From Adiantum capillus-veneris (taxonomy: Eukaryota > Streptophyta > Polypodiopsida > Polypodiales > Pteridaceae), in contig CM043943.1 of NCBI GenBank assembly GCA_014529385.2, forward strand, positions 154,041,092-154,105,091: a stretch of DNA of 64,000 nucleotides. The letters run 5' to 3'. The number at the start of each line of letters is the position of its first letter. Positions within the stretch are counted from its first letter, which is position 1. Positions 1 to 11,404 of this stretch are shown here, one piece after another. The notes beneath the pieces were generated by a model. That model had not been told where the DNA came from and made no database searches. It was given only the letters and a program-made list of their open reading frames with translations. Position numbers and translations under genes: made by a program.

Positions 1-7
1 CAGGTTG

Positions 8-600
8 CTACTGTACTAAATTGGTTTCCTTGGTTGAAATTTCCCCTAGCTCTTCCTCTATGCATGTTATAGTTATTAAAACTTTTGGTATGGTTGGTTC
101 CTTTTGCTGCCAGAAGCTTGTCGCAAGAAGGGCATCCTGAATTGATGTAGGCCTCATAGCTTCGAGACGTGTACTCAAAGGTTTATTGAGGCCTTGATAG
201 AAATGGGCAATTTGCTGCTCCATGGTCATCTAGGGAGCATAGCATTGTAAATACACAAATTTGGTGTAGTACTCCTCTAGTGAAAGTCCTAACATACATA
301 GACCAAATAATTCATTTATCTTAATAGCATGATGTGTAGGAGAGAGGTAGCATTCTTTGATTTCCTTCTTCATCTTCTCCCAAGATGGGCTACTGGTGGG
401 ATTATCTTTGCAGTGTTGCTTCCACCAAAGTTTGGCATCTCTGTTGAGGCGGAACATACCTAACATTGCTTGGTTCTCCTAAGCAGTTCCTACAGCTTTG
501 AAATAGTCATTCATAGCATCTAACCATGTTTTAACATTTTACTCTAAGTTGGGTCCCTCTCCCTTGAAGGTAGGGAGTTGTACTTGCTTTAATAGTACTT
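8..600 (-). pseudogene. Ty3-type retrotransposon gag fragment
   Basis: Capsid-like gag of a Ty3 LTR retrotransposon, the protein that packages element RNA. Read on the minus strand it shows the usual order: a WL..MNDYF segment, then A.LWW..H (residues AKLWWKQH), a W..MKKEI...Y helix, L..EEYYTKF, and further on AHFYQGLNKPL. The frame is broken by a stop near 480, another near 540, and a TAG at 230-232, yet it stays the same across all of them, so point mutations rather than indels broke it. The C-terminal side runs off the left edge. Its 5' side points to the primer-site candidate at 5824-5835, from which it is separated by a 4.3 kb inserted element. No protease or polymerase is visible. Family call is confident; clade is not determinable. 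Confidence 0.75.
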
Positions 601-1174
601 TTTCTCTTGTGTAATGGTGTAGAGGCTATTTATGTGAGTATTATCCTAGGATTAAGTAGTGGAGCTTAGTGCTATTAAAGACCTCTCTATTTTTGTTTAT
701 AATTTCAACTTGCTATTTACTTAAACAAGACACTTTGCACTTTATTTGAATTGCACCGATCAAACAATAAACACTCTATTCTTTATTCAAAATATGCATG
801 ACATATAATATTCCAAAAGAACCATGGTATGTACAAGAGTTGATATAAGAAAAACTAATGTGTACAAGGGTATGAATAGTCCTATACAAGAAGCCTATGA
901 ACCATGGGTGGTTTGGATATAAGATCACAAAATACGTCGTCTTTTGGCCCTCTAAATCTAGGACCTACACCCATGGGCCAAATTTTTCCGGGGTAGACTA
1001 TAGTAGTTACTTGGTCAAATACCCATTAATTTTGAGACATTAGAATACCATCTATTGCCAAGGTTTCATTTGATCCTTTGCTCCAATGAAAAAGTAAACT
1101 TTAATAACCTGAAGTTCTTTGGCCCATTTGAGTCTCTTCAAATTTAAAGAAAAACTTTCCAATTCTCTCGCATC
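601..1174. other. Non-coding stretch, probable gag leader of the minus-strand Ty3 element
   Basis: No coding frame or structured feature is seen here. By position it would be part of the untranslated leader between the primer site at 5824-5835 and the gag fragment, if the 1175-5444 element is a later insertion. This is inference from order and strand only. Confidence 0.35.
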
Positions 1175-1282
1175 TGTCAGGCCAAGGGCCGGGCCAAGGG
1201 GATCTCTATAATTAGTAGGCAGGGCCTATATAGGGAGCGGTTGGGTGGAGAGTTGCATGGTCCAATCCCCCACGGTCTAACA
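1175..1282 (+). repeat. 5' LTR (108 bp) of the short-LTR element
   Basis: Starts TGTCAGGCC and ends CTAACA. Holds a TATA box (TATATAG, 1227-1233), so promoter and termini are packed into about 110 bp. It lacks 13 bases (ACAGACATGCGGT) that the right copy has, so the LTRs differ by at least one indel. Confidence 0.75.
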
Positions 1283-1283
1283 T

Positions 1284-1295
1284 TGGTATCAGAGC
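1284..1295 (+). promoter_or_regulatory. Primer binding site, initiator-Met tRNA
   Basis: TGGTATCAGAGC, the standard plant retrotransposon minus-strand primer site, one base downstream of the LTR end. Confidence 0.85.
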
Positions 1296-1816
1296 TCAGG
1301 AGAGGAGGAGGCATGGAGGAGGGGAAGAAGCATGGTCTTCTCTTTCCCTCTCATTATCGCTCTCTCTTGAAGATCTCTCTTGCAAGGCATGCCTCTCAAT
1401 CTCTCTTGTGGCCATGGAAAAATTTGTGCATGGAATTTCATGAAGGTACCATAGGAAAAAATCGTGGATTTTATGGCGTGCTCGAAAGCTTGTATGGATA
1501 CTCAAACTCGACAGGTAAAACCGTGGGCACAAGGGCTTGTGGGGGAGGAAGGGCGGACTTCGACCTGCACAACACCCTGCATGGCAAGGGTCTACGGATG
1601 TGCACTAGCCTGAGCATCAAAGTTTTCTTCTGTTGCTCGATTGCATGATGATCACCCAGGCGTAGAAGATCGCATTCCTTGCCTACGTAGATCGGCATGC
1701 CATTGCTATAGAAGATTTTTTTTTTTTTTTTTAGGGCTCTTGCCGCCACGTGGGCACTCCCTAGTGGCCCATCCAACCCATGGGGTGCCCTACCCTTCGT
1801 GGGGTAGTGGCCCTGA

Positions 1817-1993
1817 GGAGCCACCCAAGAGGGGCGGATTGGAAGGTCCTTCCCAATACAGGTATTGACGGAAGCTGTAGGTGGCAAGTCAAGCACGGCT
1901 CGACAAAAATGCCATACCAAAGCCACCCAAGGGGGGCGGATCAAGAAGTTCTTCCCATTATGGGTATTGACAGAGGCCATAGGCGGCAAGGCA
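1817..1993 (+). repeat. Two-copy tandem duplication, period about 102 bp
   Basis: A unit with GCCACCCAAG.GGGGCGGAT..GAAG.TCTTCCCA.TA..GGTATTGAC appears twice, at about 1818 and 1920, each ending in a GGCGGCAAG/GGTGGCAAG motif. It lies inside the non-autonomous element and has no clear coding role. Confidence 0.6.
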
Positions 1994-4900
1994 TGTACAG
2001 CTCATTGCCAGAAGGGCTAATCAAGGACGACATGCCTGTCGGTCCAGACGGCGGGCGAGCCTCACAGAGAAGAAAAGGTGACACACATATCGTTTCATGC
2101 ATGGTCCTGCGAGAGCCTCGTCAAGTGGACCATGGATGCAAGGCATGCAAAGGCATGAAAGGTCACCAAAGGCCGTTTGCAAGGTCATCGGCAAGGCACT
2201 TGGAGCCGGCATGCAAATTTGAAGGACGTGATTGACCTCGACTAAGGACAAGCAATGATTATCAGGTTTGAGATTTCATGTTATTGAGGTTTTTATAGCT
2301 TTATGTATGTGATTGTATGCAATTCTATGTGTCACATATGACCATGGTTAAGAATACAACACGCTCTTATGTGCACGAGCAAGGCTCAAGACTCAGCACA
2401 ATATATCGGCAAAAATATGAACCACCTAGCATGCATGGTCATGCAACATGCACTATGGAGTTTTTACTCGATTGCGTATACGCGCTGTGGCAACTCTGTC
2501 AAGGACAAGATAAGTTCGGGATTGTTTAACATGATTTTTGGGTGCTGTCAATACACACCAAAATTAAAAGGAACCTAAATCTAGGACTTCTTTCACAAGC
2601 AAAGTGCCATTTTTAAGTCATTTTTGTAAAGTCACGACCCCATACATGGTAAGTGGGTCAAGCTGTGGCTTGTGTTTTCTGTTACCTCTCTTGATGAGAG
2701 CGTTATACAGGTAGATTATTGCATGCTTATAGGATAAGCTACAAGTTAGGCATAAGAGGTGTAAGAGCACATAGATTGGGCACACACTCTAGAAATTTAA
2801 GGAAAGTTCCTCAGCCCAGCATGCTCTTCTTCTCTCTTGTTCTCTCTCTCTCTCTCTCAAAGAATAAGGAAAACTTTCTAAGAAGCTTTGATACATGTTT
2901 TTCTTGTGAGTCAGTTTGAGCCAAGGTACTCTAACTCTTAGCTAGAACTTGGCCAAGATGCCATTCACATTAGTCTTCATCGGTTCGTCAATTGAACACT
3001 AATTGCCATAAGGGCTATGAGCCACACACAGGCTGGCTAAGAGCCTTGCCATTGCCAGATCTTGGGTAAGACGCAGCTGTTGGCATTCTTTGGGTGATTG
3101 TCCTCTAGTTTGAACAGACCTATCCAATGGATTACCCATCGGCGTTCATGGGCAAACAAGAGTCTTGCCATAACGGATGTTTTGGGTGTCATTTTTGCAC
3201 TACATGTTTTTAATGTGATGCTCAAGTTGAGTTTTTGAAAATCTTAAACTCACATCTGCTGATCTAGAGGCAACAAATAGTTGAGACAACATGGCTGTCC
3301 ATAAGTTCTAGGCATTTCACTTGAGTGGATCTCCTGCTCTCTCTATAGCACTACGAGTGTCTATGGAAGCACAGTTTTGGGGTAAGACCCAACAAGTGAC
3401 TACTAAATCACTCCATAGGCATTGAGGATCACAATTTGATCTATTACCGTTATACTTTCAAGGAAAAAATCCCGCAATCTACCACGCGGTAGCAAATAAA
3501 TTCAACTTTTCAAGTTGAGTTCAATCATTCTATACACGGTTGACTATGTTGGTTACCGTTACCTGCTAGTTGAGCCATTTCTACAAAGGGTCTTACCAAG
3601 GGAGTCTGAAGGCAACACCCCGGGTTTCTAGTGTAATGTTGCTTGGTTTTTTCAAGTCGTATAAATACGCTTGAATGTTCCAGAGCCATGCCAAGGGCAT
3701 GTCAAAACAAAGTATTTTGGGCCGTATTGTCCAATATACATTATGCTGTTATGAACCCACTTGTCGGGTTTGATTTGGCACATGTTGTCACATGGGATAC
3801 AACATGGTCTAGGAACTCAAGGAGGTCGGTTTAGCCAATGTGGAGAAATGATAATGAGGACCCCTCTCATTGTTGTCGCGGAGTGTTTGCAGTTACCTCC
3901 ACACACAAGTACATCACATACTTGATGTATGTCACTTTTCCTGACATCCTTATTTGAGACATATTCCACATGTGGAAAATATGAGTCTCTGGGACTGACA
4001 TTGGCATGCAATTCCTAATGATGTGTTGTGACAAAGTCCTTAGGTGCTGGTCGCATCTGTTCATTAGACCATTTGAAGCACACCATATCAAGAACAATTT
4101 TAGTGGCCAAAAATTGTCGGGTACTGAGAACAGACTTTTTACGATTACAAGTGCTATGAAACGACCTTAATGGAGGGTCGTTTCTACATATAGCCAAGTA
4201 TGCTACATTGATGAGAGTGTCTCATGGCTGGTATCTAAGGTGATTGGGTTGTCACATTCTGTTATGATATAACTTTTGTTGCGAGACTTTCATGTATGTA
4301 TCGTGGAAATTTTCATCATGGAATTGCGGTTTGGATATGTTTGTGTTAAATACATGCACATTAGGTGTTATGGGCCCTAGTGTTTAACATTGATTTATTC
4401 GGAGCGACATGCAAATTCATGGACTTTATTCTTTTTGCACCCTTTTGCACCCTTTTGCACTACCAATGCAGTCTCTCTTGCAGACTTAGTATGAGTTTAC
4501 ACCCTGCCATACAAGGTAATGGCTTAGTATGGGTGTTTGTGATTGGCTCGTCTAAACTCCAATCCACTTTCAACCTAGTTGGCTGTCTCCATTCCATATC
4601 GAGTATATTGCTGGATACTCAATGGTTGAGTCATAGTTTGTGGTCAGTCATGGAAGACTGTCTGTAAGTGATTGGGGAAAAGCACCTCACTCTTGCTGCT
4701 GCTATTCATCCCGTGTTGGATGGGCAGCTTACAAGCATTCTATTTAGTACTAAAGGATATGTTAAGTGCATACGATAACAAGAAGTGACACAACTGGATC
4801 GGTTATCTTTGTGGTTTGGAGTTTTCTTCACATGATGAAAGGTATGTTACGACTAGTTTTAGTCTTTGCTTGTTATTCTCAAGTTATCAACCTTGATCAT

Positions 4901-5321
4901 CAGTTTTGATGAGGCTGGTTACTGGAAAGAATCAACATCAAGTCAAGGACTTGGTTGCTGCTGATGAGTATGTCAACATACTACTTTCATGGAAAGTTGA
5001 GCAGAGGTTTTATTGCATGTTTCCAGTACCTTCAAAAAGTCTAAAAATTGGTTATGCCTTTAGACACCTCTTAGTTGTGGTTACTCCTTTAAAGTACTCA
5101 AGTGAGTTGTAAATTGAGTTACCATTTTAGATAAAAGGACAACAATGTTGAAAATCAAGATGTTGCTACTGTTTTCATTGAACCTCCTCACTGCACCAAG
5201 TATCGGTCATATGGACAATTGACCCATGTATGGGAGCCAATCAAGAAAACACCAGTGTTCTTACGAAGATACTATCACTTGTGTTTTTGAGGACAAAAAC
5301 ACTTCTCCAAGGGGAGAGTAA

Positions 5322-5444
5322 TGTCAGGCCAAGGGCCAGGACAGACATGCGGTCAAGGGGATCTCTATAATTAGCAAGTAGGGCCTATATAGGGAGCGGT
5401 TGGGTGGAGAGTTGCATGGTCTAGTCCCGCGCGGTCTAGCAACA
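5322..5444 (+). repeat. 3' LTR of the short-LTR element
   Basis: Direct repeat of the LTR at 1175-1282, again with a TATATAG box, preceded by a purine tract. The end is ambiguous: GGTCTAACA in the left copy reads GGTCTAGCAACA here, so the terminus is 5438 or 5444. Confidence 0.75.
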
Positions 5445-5564
5445 TTAATGAGGAAGACTTCACTAGACCCTCCTCAACTAATCCCCCAAGTGGGTGGGAA
5501 AAACATGTAGTCCAATAGCTTCATTACACACTCTTTTGAACTGTGTACCTTCGAGATGCGTATG

Positions 5565-5655
5565 CTCCCATAAACACGATATTGAATATCATAAACATGC
5601 TCCCATAAACATGATGTGCATTCTCCCATAAACATGATATTGAAGATCATAAACT
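5565..5655. repeat. Short tandem repeat, period 23-36 bp, three copies
   Basis: The motif CTCCCATAAACA(C/T)GATATTGAA.ATCATAAAC recurs three times, the middle copy shortened. No coding role is apparent. Confidence 0.6.
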
Positions 5656-5823
5656 TGCAGAAGGCATGATGTAATTCTTCCTGCAAAGATGGGGACAATT
5701 CTCTATTTTTATTTCTCTCTCTCATTTCAATTACAAACATTTTTAATCTCTTTTGTCAAAACCCACTTTTTTTAATCATAATACCTTGAACTTTCTTCTA
5801 GGTCCAAACCTTAATTAACACAC

Positions 5824-5835
5824 ACTCTGATACCA
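5824..5835 (-). promoter_or_regulatory. Candidate primer binding site on the minus strand
   Basis: Reverse complement reads TGGTATCAGAGT, eleven of twelve bases of the initiator-Met site. Sequence to its right, read on the minus strand, ends GGGACCTCTCACT and looks like the end of an LTR. Its internal side points left toward the broken gag, consistent with one minus-strand Ty3 element interrupted by the short-LTR element. I could not find the other end of the LTR. Confidence 0.5.
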
Positions 5836-7369
5836 AGTGAGAGGTCCCCAACCCGCCGACACCAAGGTCGAGATGGGGTCCTTGACATGTCTCTAGGCCT
5901 AATGAAATTGAGAGTCTCTAAGCAAGAAAATCCAGGGAATAGACCTTTACCATTGGTAATGGCTTGGGACTATAACCCTAGAAAGAAGACCTACTGTTGT
6001 CTCGCAAGTGGAAGATGACAAAAACTTAAAAATTCAAAAACTTTTTTGACCCTATTAATTTTGCAAATGGGCTAAGGTATCCTCAACCAACGCTTTTTTT
6101 CCTCTAGTGAGTGAGGGCACAATCGTTGGTGGACTCCTCTTCCAAATGAAGAAGTCTTCTAATGTTTAGTGTGCGGGAATGGATAGTTACCTGACTAATC
6201 AGGTCCACCCGTCCATGATTGACAACCTTAGTCGATCCCCACTTACCACCCCACACTCCCACATTTCTTTGTTATTCCACCTTCTTTCAACATCTAAAAT
6301 AATGGTTTCTTTTTCATTATTCCAACACAGTAATTTGTTAAAACAAGTCTTGAAACCAGTATTAAAAATAGTCTTTTAGCAAACAAACATCTTTAAACTT
6401 AAGAGAGGGTATGATCAACCAAAAACATTTAGCATAATAACCATCACCCGTACTCTTCTTGTCTCAAGACCACCTAAGGGTGAAAAACAACACCCATTCC
6501 TTATTCATAATTCGGGGTGAATATATCACCAAAAGATTAGGGTACCCATCCACCAAACCATTTGTCCCTACAACCGGGCGGCTCCACTAGCATAAGAAAC
6601 AATATCCTAACTTATGTAGAATCTTCAAGACATAACAGAGTAGAGACTCATCATTCATGGGGGTGACCGACTTATCAGTTGCCTTATAGCCATCATTATT
6701 CATCAAAATATATCGAGGAATCGGAGGTGTTTTGAGACAAGCCATCTTAAGGATGATCAATCATATCTTTCCTAATTCATTCAGCCTAACCAAACATATT
6801 TCTTTCCTAGTTAACAACAATTGCATGATGATTTCCCTTTCAAATTTTTGGCCAATCTTGTTTGTTTCTAATCCTCATCCTCTCTTTAACGGATGCAATG
6901 CTTTTACTTAGAAAATAATTTGAACTATTTATAACTTAAATTATAATTAAGACCCACCTGGGACTAGTCGGATATCTACTGAAGCTCTGGGTCTGAATGC
7001 TCTTTTCTGTAGGCCTACTTCTAGTATCGGGCTTGTGATCATGGGAGGCCCTGGCCCTATTTGGACTACTATCATCTTCCTCAACTTGTTGGTTTGCTCG
7101 GGTCCTCTTGGGAGCCATGACTTCTTATCCTTATAAAAAGGACATCTAGATAAAAATATCTAACTTAACTTTACCCTAGTGATTAACTTAATTTCTCTTT
7201 TCACAAAAGCTTGGGCAATTTGTAGCCACAATTGGTACATTTTTTTGACTTAATAATTTTACTATTACTTATGTACACAAGATATTTTTATCCTTTCTTA
7301 AAGGGTTTCTAGGCTCCACTAATTATCCTATAATTTTTGGAGTCTTTTTTCTAGTTTTCCCCTTTTAAA
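5836..7369. other. Unresolved stretch, possible LTR and flanking DNA
   Basis: The left part may be the LTR belonging to the primer site at 5824. A 60-codon minus-strand frame at 6936-7118 begins MAPKRTRANQQVEEDD, a charged start that resembles some Ty3 gag N-termini, but it is too short to name. Nothing else is supported. Confidence 0.3.
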
Positions 7370-8608
7370 TAAGTCCAAAAATGGTTTATTTTTGACTTGT
7401 TATTTATTATAATAGTTACCTCCTAAAGGTTTAATTTTCCAAAAAGTATGTTACACCTCTAATAATTTTCCCAAAACATTTTACATGGATTTACTATTTA
7501 TCTTAATTGATTCTCAACCAAAAAAAGAGTTTTTGGACTAAGATAATTACTTAAACCACTTGGATAATTGTAAACTAATTTTCACGGGTTATTTATATTT
7601 TTATCTATCTATGATAAATATCTCATTAACTTTTGATGATAATTACTAATTATCTACATTAAATTTTAGCCAAAAAACAGGGACTTTGCTCTACAATGTT
7701 AAAAATGGTTTATTTTTGACTTGATATTTATTATAATAGTTATCTCCTAAAGATACAATTATCTCATTTTCTTAGAAGTATGTTACACCTCTAATAATTT
7801 TTCCAAAAACTTCTAAATAGATTTACTATTTATCCTAATTGACTTTCAATCAAAAATAGGGTTTTTGGACTAAGATAAGTACTTAAACTAATTAGATAAT
7901 TATGAGCTGATTTCACAAGTTATTTATAATTAGAACTATTTATGATAAATATCTCATAAACTCTCGATGATATTTACTAATTATCTTCATTAAATATTAG
8001 CCAAAAATAGGGGCTTTGCGCTCTAATAATTACTTAAACTAATTAAGTAATTTTGAGCTAATTTTTGAAACTTAGATCTATCTTTGATAAATACCTCATT
8101 ATTTTTGAATCATGTTCACTAATTATTTTTATTAAATTTCAGCCAAAAACATGGCTTTTGGACTAAGATAATTACTTAAACTATTAAGTAGTTATGATCT
8201 AATTGCCTGATTTGTTTACACTTAGATCTATCTTTAAAAAATATCTCATTAACTTTTGATCATATTTATTAATAGGATAATATAATTACTTAAAGTAATT
8301 ATCTTCATTAAAGTTCAATAAAAAATAGGAAAGGATAATTACTTAAACTAATTAAGTAATCTTGATCTGACAACCTTCAGTTGATTATACTTAGATCTAT
8401 CTCTAATAAATATCTCATGAACTTTTGATTAGGTTTACTAATTATCTTCACTAAATTTCAAGAAAAAACAATATTTTTGGGCTAAGATAATCATTTGAAT
8501 TAATTAAATAAGTATAAATTAATTATTAAGAGTTATTTATACTTAGATCTACCTCTAATAAATATCTCATTAACTTTTGATTACGTTTACTAGTTAATTT
8601 TATTAATG
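7370..8608. repeat. AT-rich diverged tandem repeat array
   Basis: Units of roughly 150-170 bp recur, recognisable by GGACTAAGATAATTACTTAAAC, then (A/C)TTAGATCTATCT.TAATAAATATCTCATTAAC, then TTTACTAATTATCTTCATTAAATTTCAGCCAAAAA. At least six diverged copies can be followed. There is no coding capacity. It behaves like old satellite or intergenic repeat DNA and is the landing site of the LINE that follows. Confidence 0.7.
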
Positions 8609-8609
8609 T

Positions 8610-8758
8610 ACAATTGGAATTAGAGTTTTTAGGCTAGTATAATTAGTAGAGTAAATTGACTAATTATGTGCTAACTATCACGTATAATTGGAATTAGAGT
8701 TTTTAGGCTAGTATAATTAGTAAAGTAAATTGACTAATTATGTGCTGCTAACTATCAC
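8610..8758. repeat. Recent tandem duplication (about 73 and 76 bp)
   Basis: Two nearly identical units start AATTGGAATTAGAGTTTTTAGG and end CTAACTATCACG. They differ by single bases and a 3 bp insertion (GCT) in the second, so they are much younger than the surrounding diverged array. Confidence 0.85.
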
Positions 8759-9041
8759 GATTTATTCACATCTAATTCTATTAGTGATAATTATATTGTG
8801 ATTTATTAAGGTAATTTATCTTATTTTTAATAAATTTAATAATATAAATAATTAATTTCTACCTAAATAAATACTATAATTAATCAAAAAATTATAAAAT
8901 AAAATTTTTAATCTTTTTAGCACTATAAAAAACTTTTGATACTTATCTTGTAGCTTAAATGATATAATTTTCCTTAACTAATGCCAAAATTGATTAATTT
9001 TAGTCCTGACAGGTGTTAATGATTAATTAGATTAATAATTT

Positions 9042-9053
9042 ACAATTTGAATA
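9042..9053. repeat. Left target-site duplication of the LINE
   Basis: ACAATTTGAATA occurs here and again at 34597-34608 directly after the LINE poly(A). A 12 bp duplication is a normal length for target-primed reverse transcription. Confidence 0.9.
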
Positions 9054-9110
9054 GAAATTTATGACCTGTTCTCTAGCTCGCTACTGCTGCCCACCTGCGC
9101 ACGCCTAGCG

Positions 9111-9127
9111 CCCCCCCCCCCCCCCCC
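9111..9127 (+). repeat. Poly-C run, 17 bases
   Basis: Uninterrupted C run in the LINE 5' region, followed by more C-rich sequence. Confidence 0.9.
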
Positions 9128-9279
9128 TCCCCCCCTCCTCAACCCGCTGCCTCTCCCCCCTTCCCCATTGCCCCGCTGCCTGTCATCCTGCGCCGCCCCC
9201 TGCCTGCCCACGCTGCCTCCAGCCCGTCCGCTGCCTGCCTTCTACCGCCCACTGCCTGGCCTCTGCCTGCCCACTGCCG

Positions 9280-9317
<38 letters not shown>
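9280..9317 (+). repeat. Poly-C run, 38 bases
   Basis: An uninterrupted run of 38 C in the LINE 5' untranslated region. The exact length is vulnerable to sequencing error. Confidence 0.9.
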
Positions 9318-10600
9318 TGTCACCCCCTCCTCCTGCTGCCGCCAGCCTTCCCGTACCCCACCCCCGCCCACCTTGGTTTCTCCTCGTCATCCGCTGCAGT
9401 TCGGCCTCCTCGGCATTGCTTTGTTTTTGGGGCAGTGTCTCCTGCGCCTGCAGCGTCCACCCGTCAACCTCTTCTTACGACACAGCAGTAGACACAGATG
9501 GAGGCTCCAGCTTCGCCACCGAGGGACTCGCCAGAAGCCCCCTCGCCCGACCCCGCTGAGCCCACCATTTGACTTACTCTATCGCCGACAGAGCAAGCGA
9601 GCCTAGCCGCTGAGGTTGAGCGTTTGCAGGCGACTTCGGTCATCTACAAAATTCTCGGCACCCGTCCTAGCAGAGGAGAGCTGCGAGACCTTCTCCAGGC
9701 CTGCCTTCTCGCAGAGGTGGGCAAGATCTTGGATGTCCAGATTCTCGGACAGGGGTACTACCAGATCGAGTTCGAGAACTCCGAGATGGCTTCCAAGGTC
9801 ATAGCTATGAGTCCACTGGCCATCCGAGCATCACGCACCCACTTTCGACAGTGGCGACATGGTTTTGACCCGACTTCGGATGTGCTAGTAGAAGAGGCAG
9901 ACATCCCCATCTCAGTCTACTTTCTGGGTTTACGGAGGGAGTACCTACCACTTCTTTCGAGGATTGGCTCCGCCATCGGGACAGACACCTCGTACGACAT
10001 CATTAGTAGCTGCCACGGCGGCCGGCATCCCCTCAGTTCGAGTTTTGGTCAGAGATACCCACACGCTCCCGAAGGTCATCCTTCTGCCTCGGGTGAGTGG
10101 GGGTTGGTTTAGACAGAGTGTGGAGTACTCGGCCTCCCGAACCAGTGCTTCATTTGCGGATAGATGGGCCACCTAGCGAAGGCCTGTCCACGGAGAAGGT
10201 CATGACCCGTACCTCAGCCTTAGCCCCAGCCTGCCAAGGCTGGGCCGCAACCGCAGCCACAGCCAGCCGCACAACGCACAGATTCAGAGCCACCCTCCGA
10301 GCCTGGGGCTCCAGCGGAGGAGGGGTGGCAGCCAGCCCGTGGCCGATGCCAGGGGCCACAACGAGTGGCCCTCAGAGTGTCCCTCAGGTGCCTACTCAGC
10401 AGCAGTGGGTTCCCACGGGAAACCGCTTTGGTCCTCTTGAGTAGGAGGAGCCCCCTACGCCAGCCTCCACCTCCGCTTCACCCTCGCCAGCCGCCCCCCC
10501 TTTAGAGTTCCCCTCCTCCTCCTCATCCTCCCCCCCGCCCTCTTCTCCCGTCCACTCCCCACCTCGCCCCTCTACCTCTGTGCCCCACCCCGCTCCTCTT

Positions 10601-10629
10601 CCCCCCCCCCCCCCCCCCCCCCCCCCCCC
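10601..10629 (+). repeat. Poly-C run, 29 bases, coding a proline run in ORF1
   Basis: In the ORF1 linker frame it reads as consecutive prolines. Length change here would shift the frame. Confidence 0.85.
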
Positions 10630-11400
10630 AGCTCCTTCTCCCCCTCCTCCTGCTCCAGTTTCACAGTCGACTCAGGAGACTGGTCCCTCGCCGGTGGCTA
10701 GGAGATCTCTTAGCAGCGCCTTTGCCACGAGTCGCTTAGCGAGAGAGGGTCAGCCCTTCTTGCGGCCCCCTCTACAGATTCAGACATCTTCCCTTGCAAC
10801 TATCCCTCGTGGTCTGACGAGCATTGACCTCCGACGTCGTTGGGATTTCTTTGACTACGGGTTCACTCGCTTTCTCGGCGATTCCGCAGTAGACCACGAG
10901 GCAGCCTGCTTCAGGGTCCATGCTTTGTTCCTCGCCGCTAGGGGGACAGAGGCCTTGGACTCAGCAGTTGGTTTCTCCTTCCCCCTCTGTGGTAGGGCCG
11001 AGACAGAGTGGTCCCTCGACTCAGTGGTGGGATGGCTGCATACACAGGTTCTCGAGTTCTCTCACCACATGGGAGAACTTGGAGTTAGAGATTTGCTGCA
11101 GACTTTGTGGCCACTCGCCAAGTTTGCGGTGACACCCCCAGACTCAGCAGGATGTAGGCACATTGTGGTGTACTTTTTTGCTAATACGCAATGTTTTCCT
11201 TGCTATGTATACATTCATGAGGACTCCTGGACAGAGGAGGTTGCTTTACGGATGGCTCGCTCTGCTTGGGCTTGGGCTAGGCACTCACTACAGTCTCGCC
11301 TATCTAGAGGACGCTTGGATGTGGATTACTCCCCATCCAAGCCAGCCTCGAAGATAGCCCGTCTTGCTGCTGCGACAGCATCTGTTCTCTCTCGCTCCCC

Positions 11401-11404
11401 ATGA
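11401..11404 (+). promoter_or_regulatory. ATGA stop-start overlap between LINE ORF1 and ORF2
   Basis: The ORF2 ATG (11401-11403) shares bases with the ORF1 TGA (11402-11404). In some non-LTR elements (for example silkworm SART1) an overlapping stop-start allows termination-reinitiation of ORF2. That it does so here is inference. Confidence 0.6.

Larger units (their letters stand above)
1175..5444 (+). mobile_element. Non-autonomous LTR retrotransposon with very short LTRs (LARD/TRIM-like)
   Basis: Two direct repeats of about 108 and 123 bp begin TGTCAGG and end ..ACA. The first is followed after one base by a perfect initiator-Met primer site, and the second is preceded by a purine tract (AAGGGGAGAGTAA). 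This is the full skeleton of an LTR retrotransposon. The 4.0 kb interior has only short frames crowded with stops, and I recognise no gag, protease, RT or integrase in it. LTRs this short are typical of TRIM/SMART elements, but the interior is far longer, closer to a LARD. It would depend on enzymes from another element. A clean 5 bp target duplication is not present: the best pair is GCATC before the element and GCAAC inside the possible right end at 5439-5443, so the right boundary could be 5438. Confidence 0.75.
9498..11404 (+). pseudogene. LINE ORF1: DUF4283-like RNA-binding protein, degraded
   Basis: ORF1 of plant L1-type LINEs binds element RNA. The ATG at 9498 is chosen because it opens a frame shared with the domain that follows, after a TGA at 9570. 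From about 9600 comes a DUF4283-like domain (LGTRPSRGELRDLL, then GYYQIEFENSEMASKVI, then PISVYFLGLRREYLPLLSRIG). A TAG at 10110 follows, then a CCHC knuckle at 10146-10187 (C-F-I-C, G-stop-M-G-H, A-C) with a TAG at 10161 inside it. A frameshift near 10330 leads into a QWVPTGNRFGPLE segment, a Pro-rich linker with 29 C at 10601-10629, and a C-terminal region of about 220 residues with no family I know. Three stops precede the frameshift and at least one TAG (10442) follows it, so it cannot make full protein. Confidence 0.75.

Noticed and set aside
1471-1989. 172-codon minus-strand frame in the short-LTR element
   Set aside because: It spans a duplicated non-coding unit and a poly-A/T run giving a Lys run; no recognised domain and no support from the other strand.
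4945-4990. Possible hammerhead ribozyme (CTGATGAG with a TATG/CATA stem)
   Set aside because: The conserved GAAA after stem II is absent, so the catalytic core cannot form.
4906-5300. Possible Ty3 polyprotein C-terminus before the short-LTR element's right LTR
   Set aside because: A vague resemblance only; stops in all frames and no motif can be named.
9139-9390. Glycine-rich minus-strand frame
   Set aside because: Produced by the antisense of the 38-base C run in the LINE 5' region.
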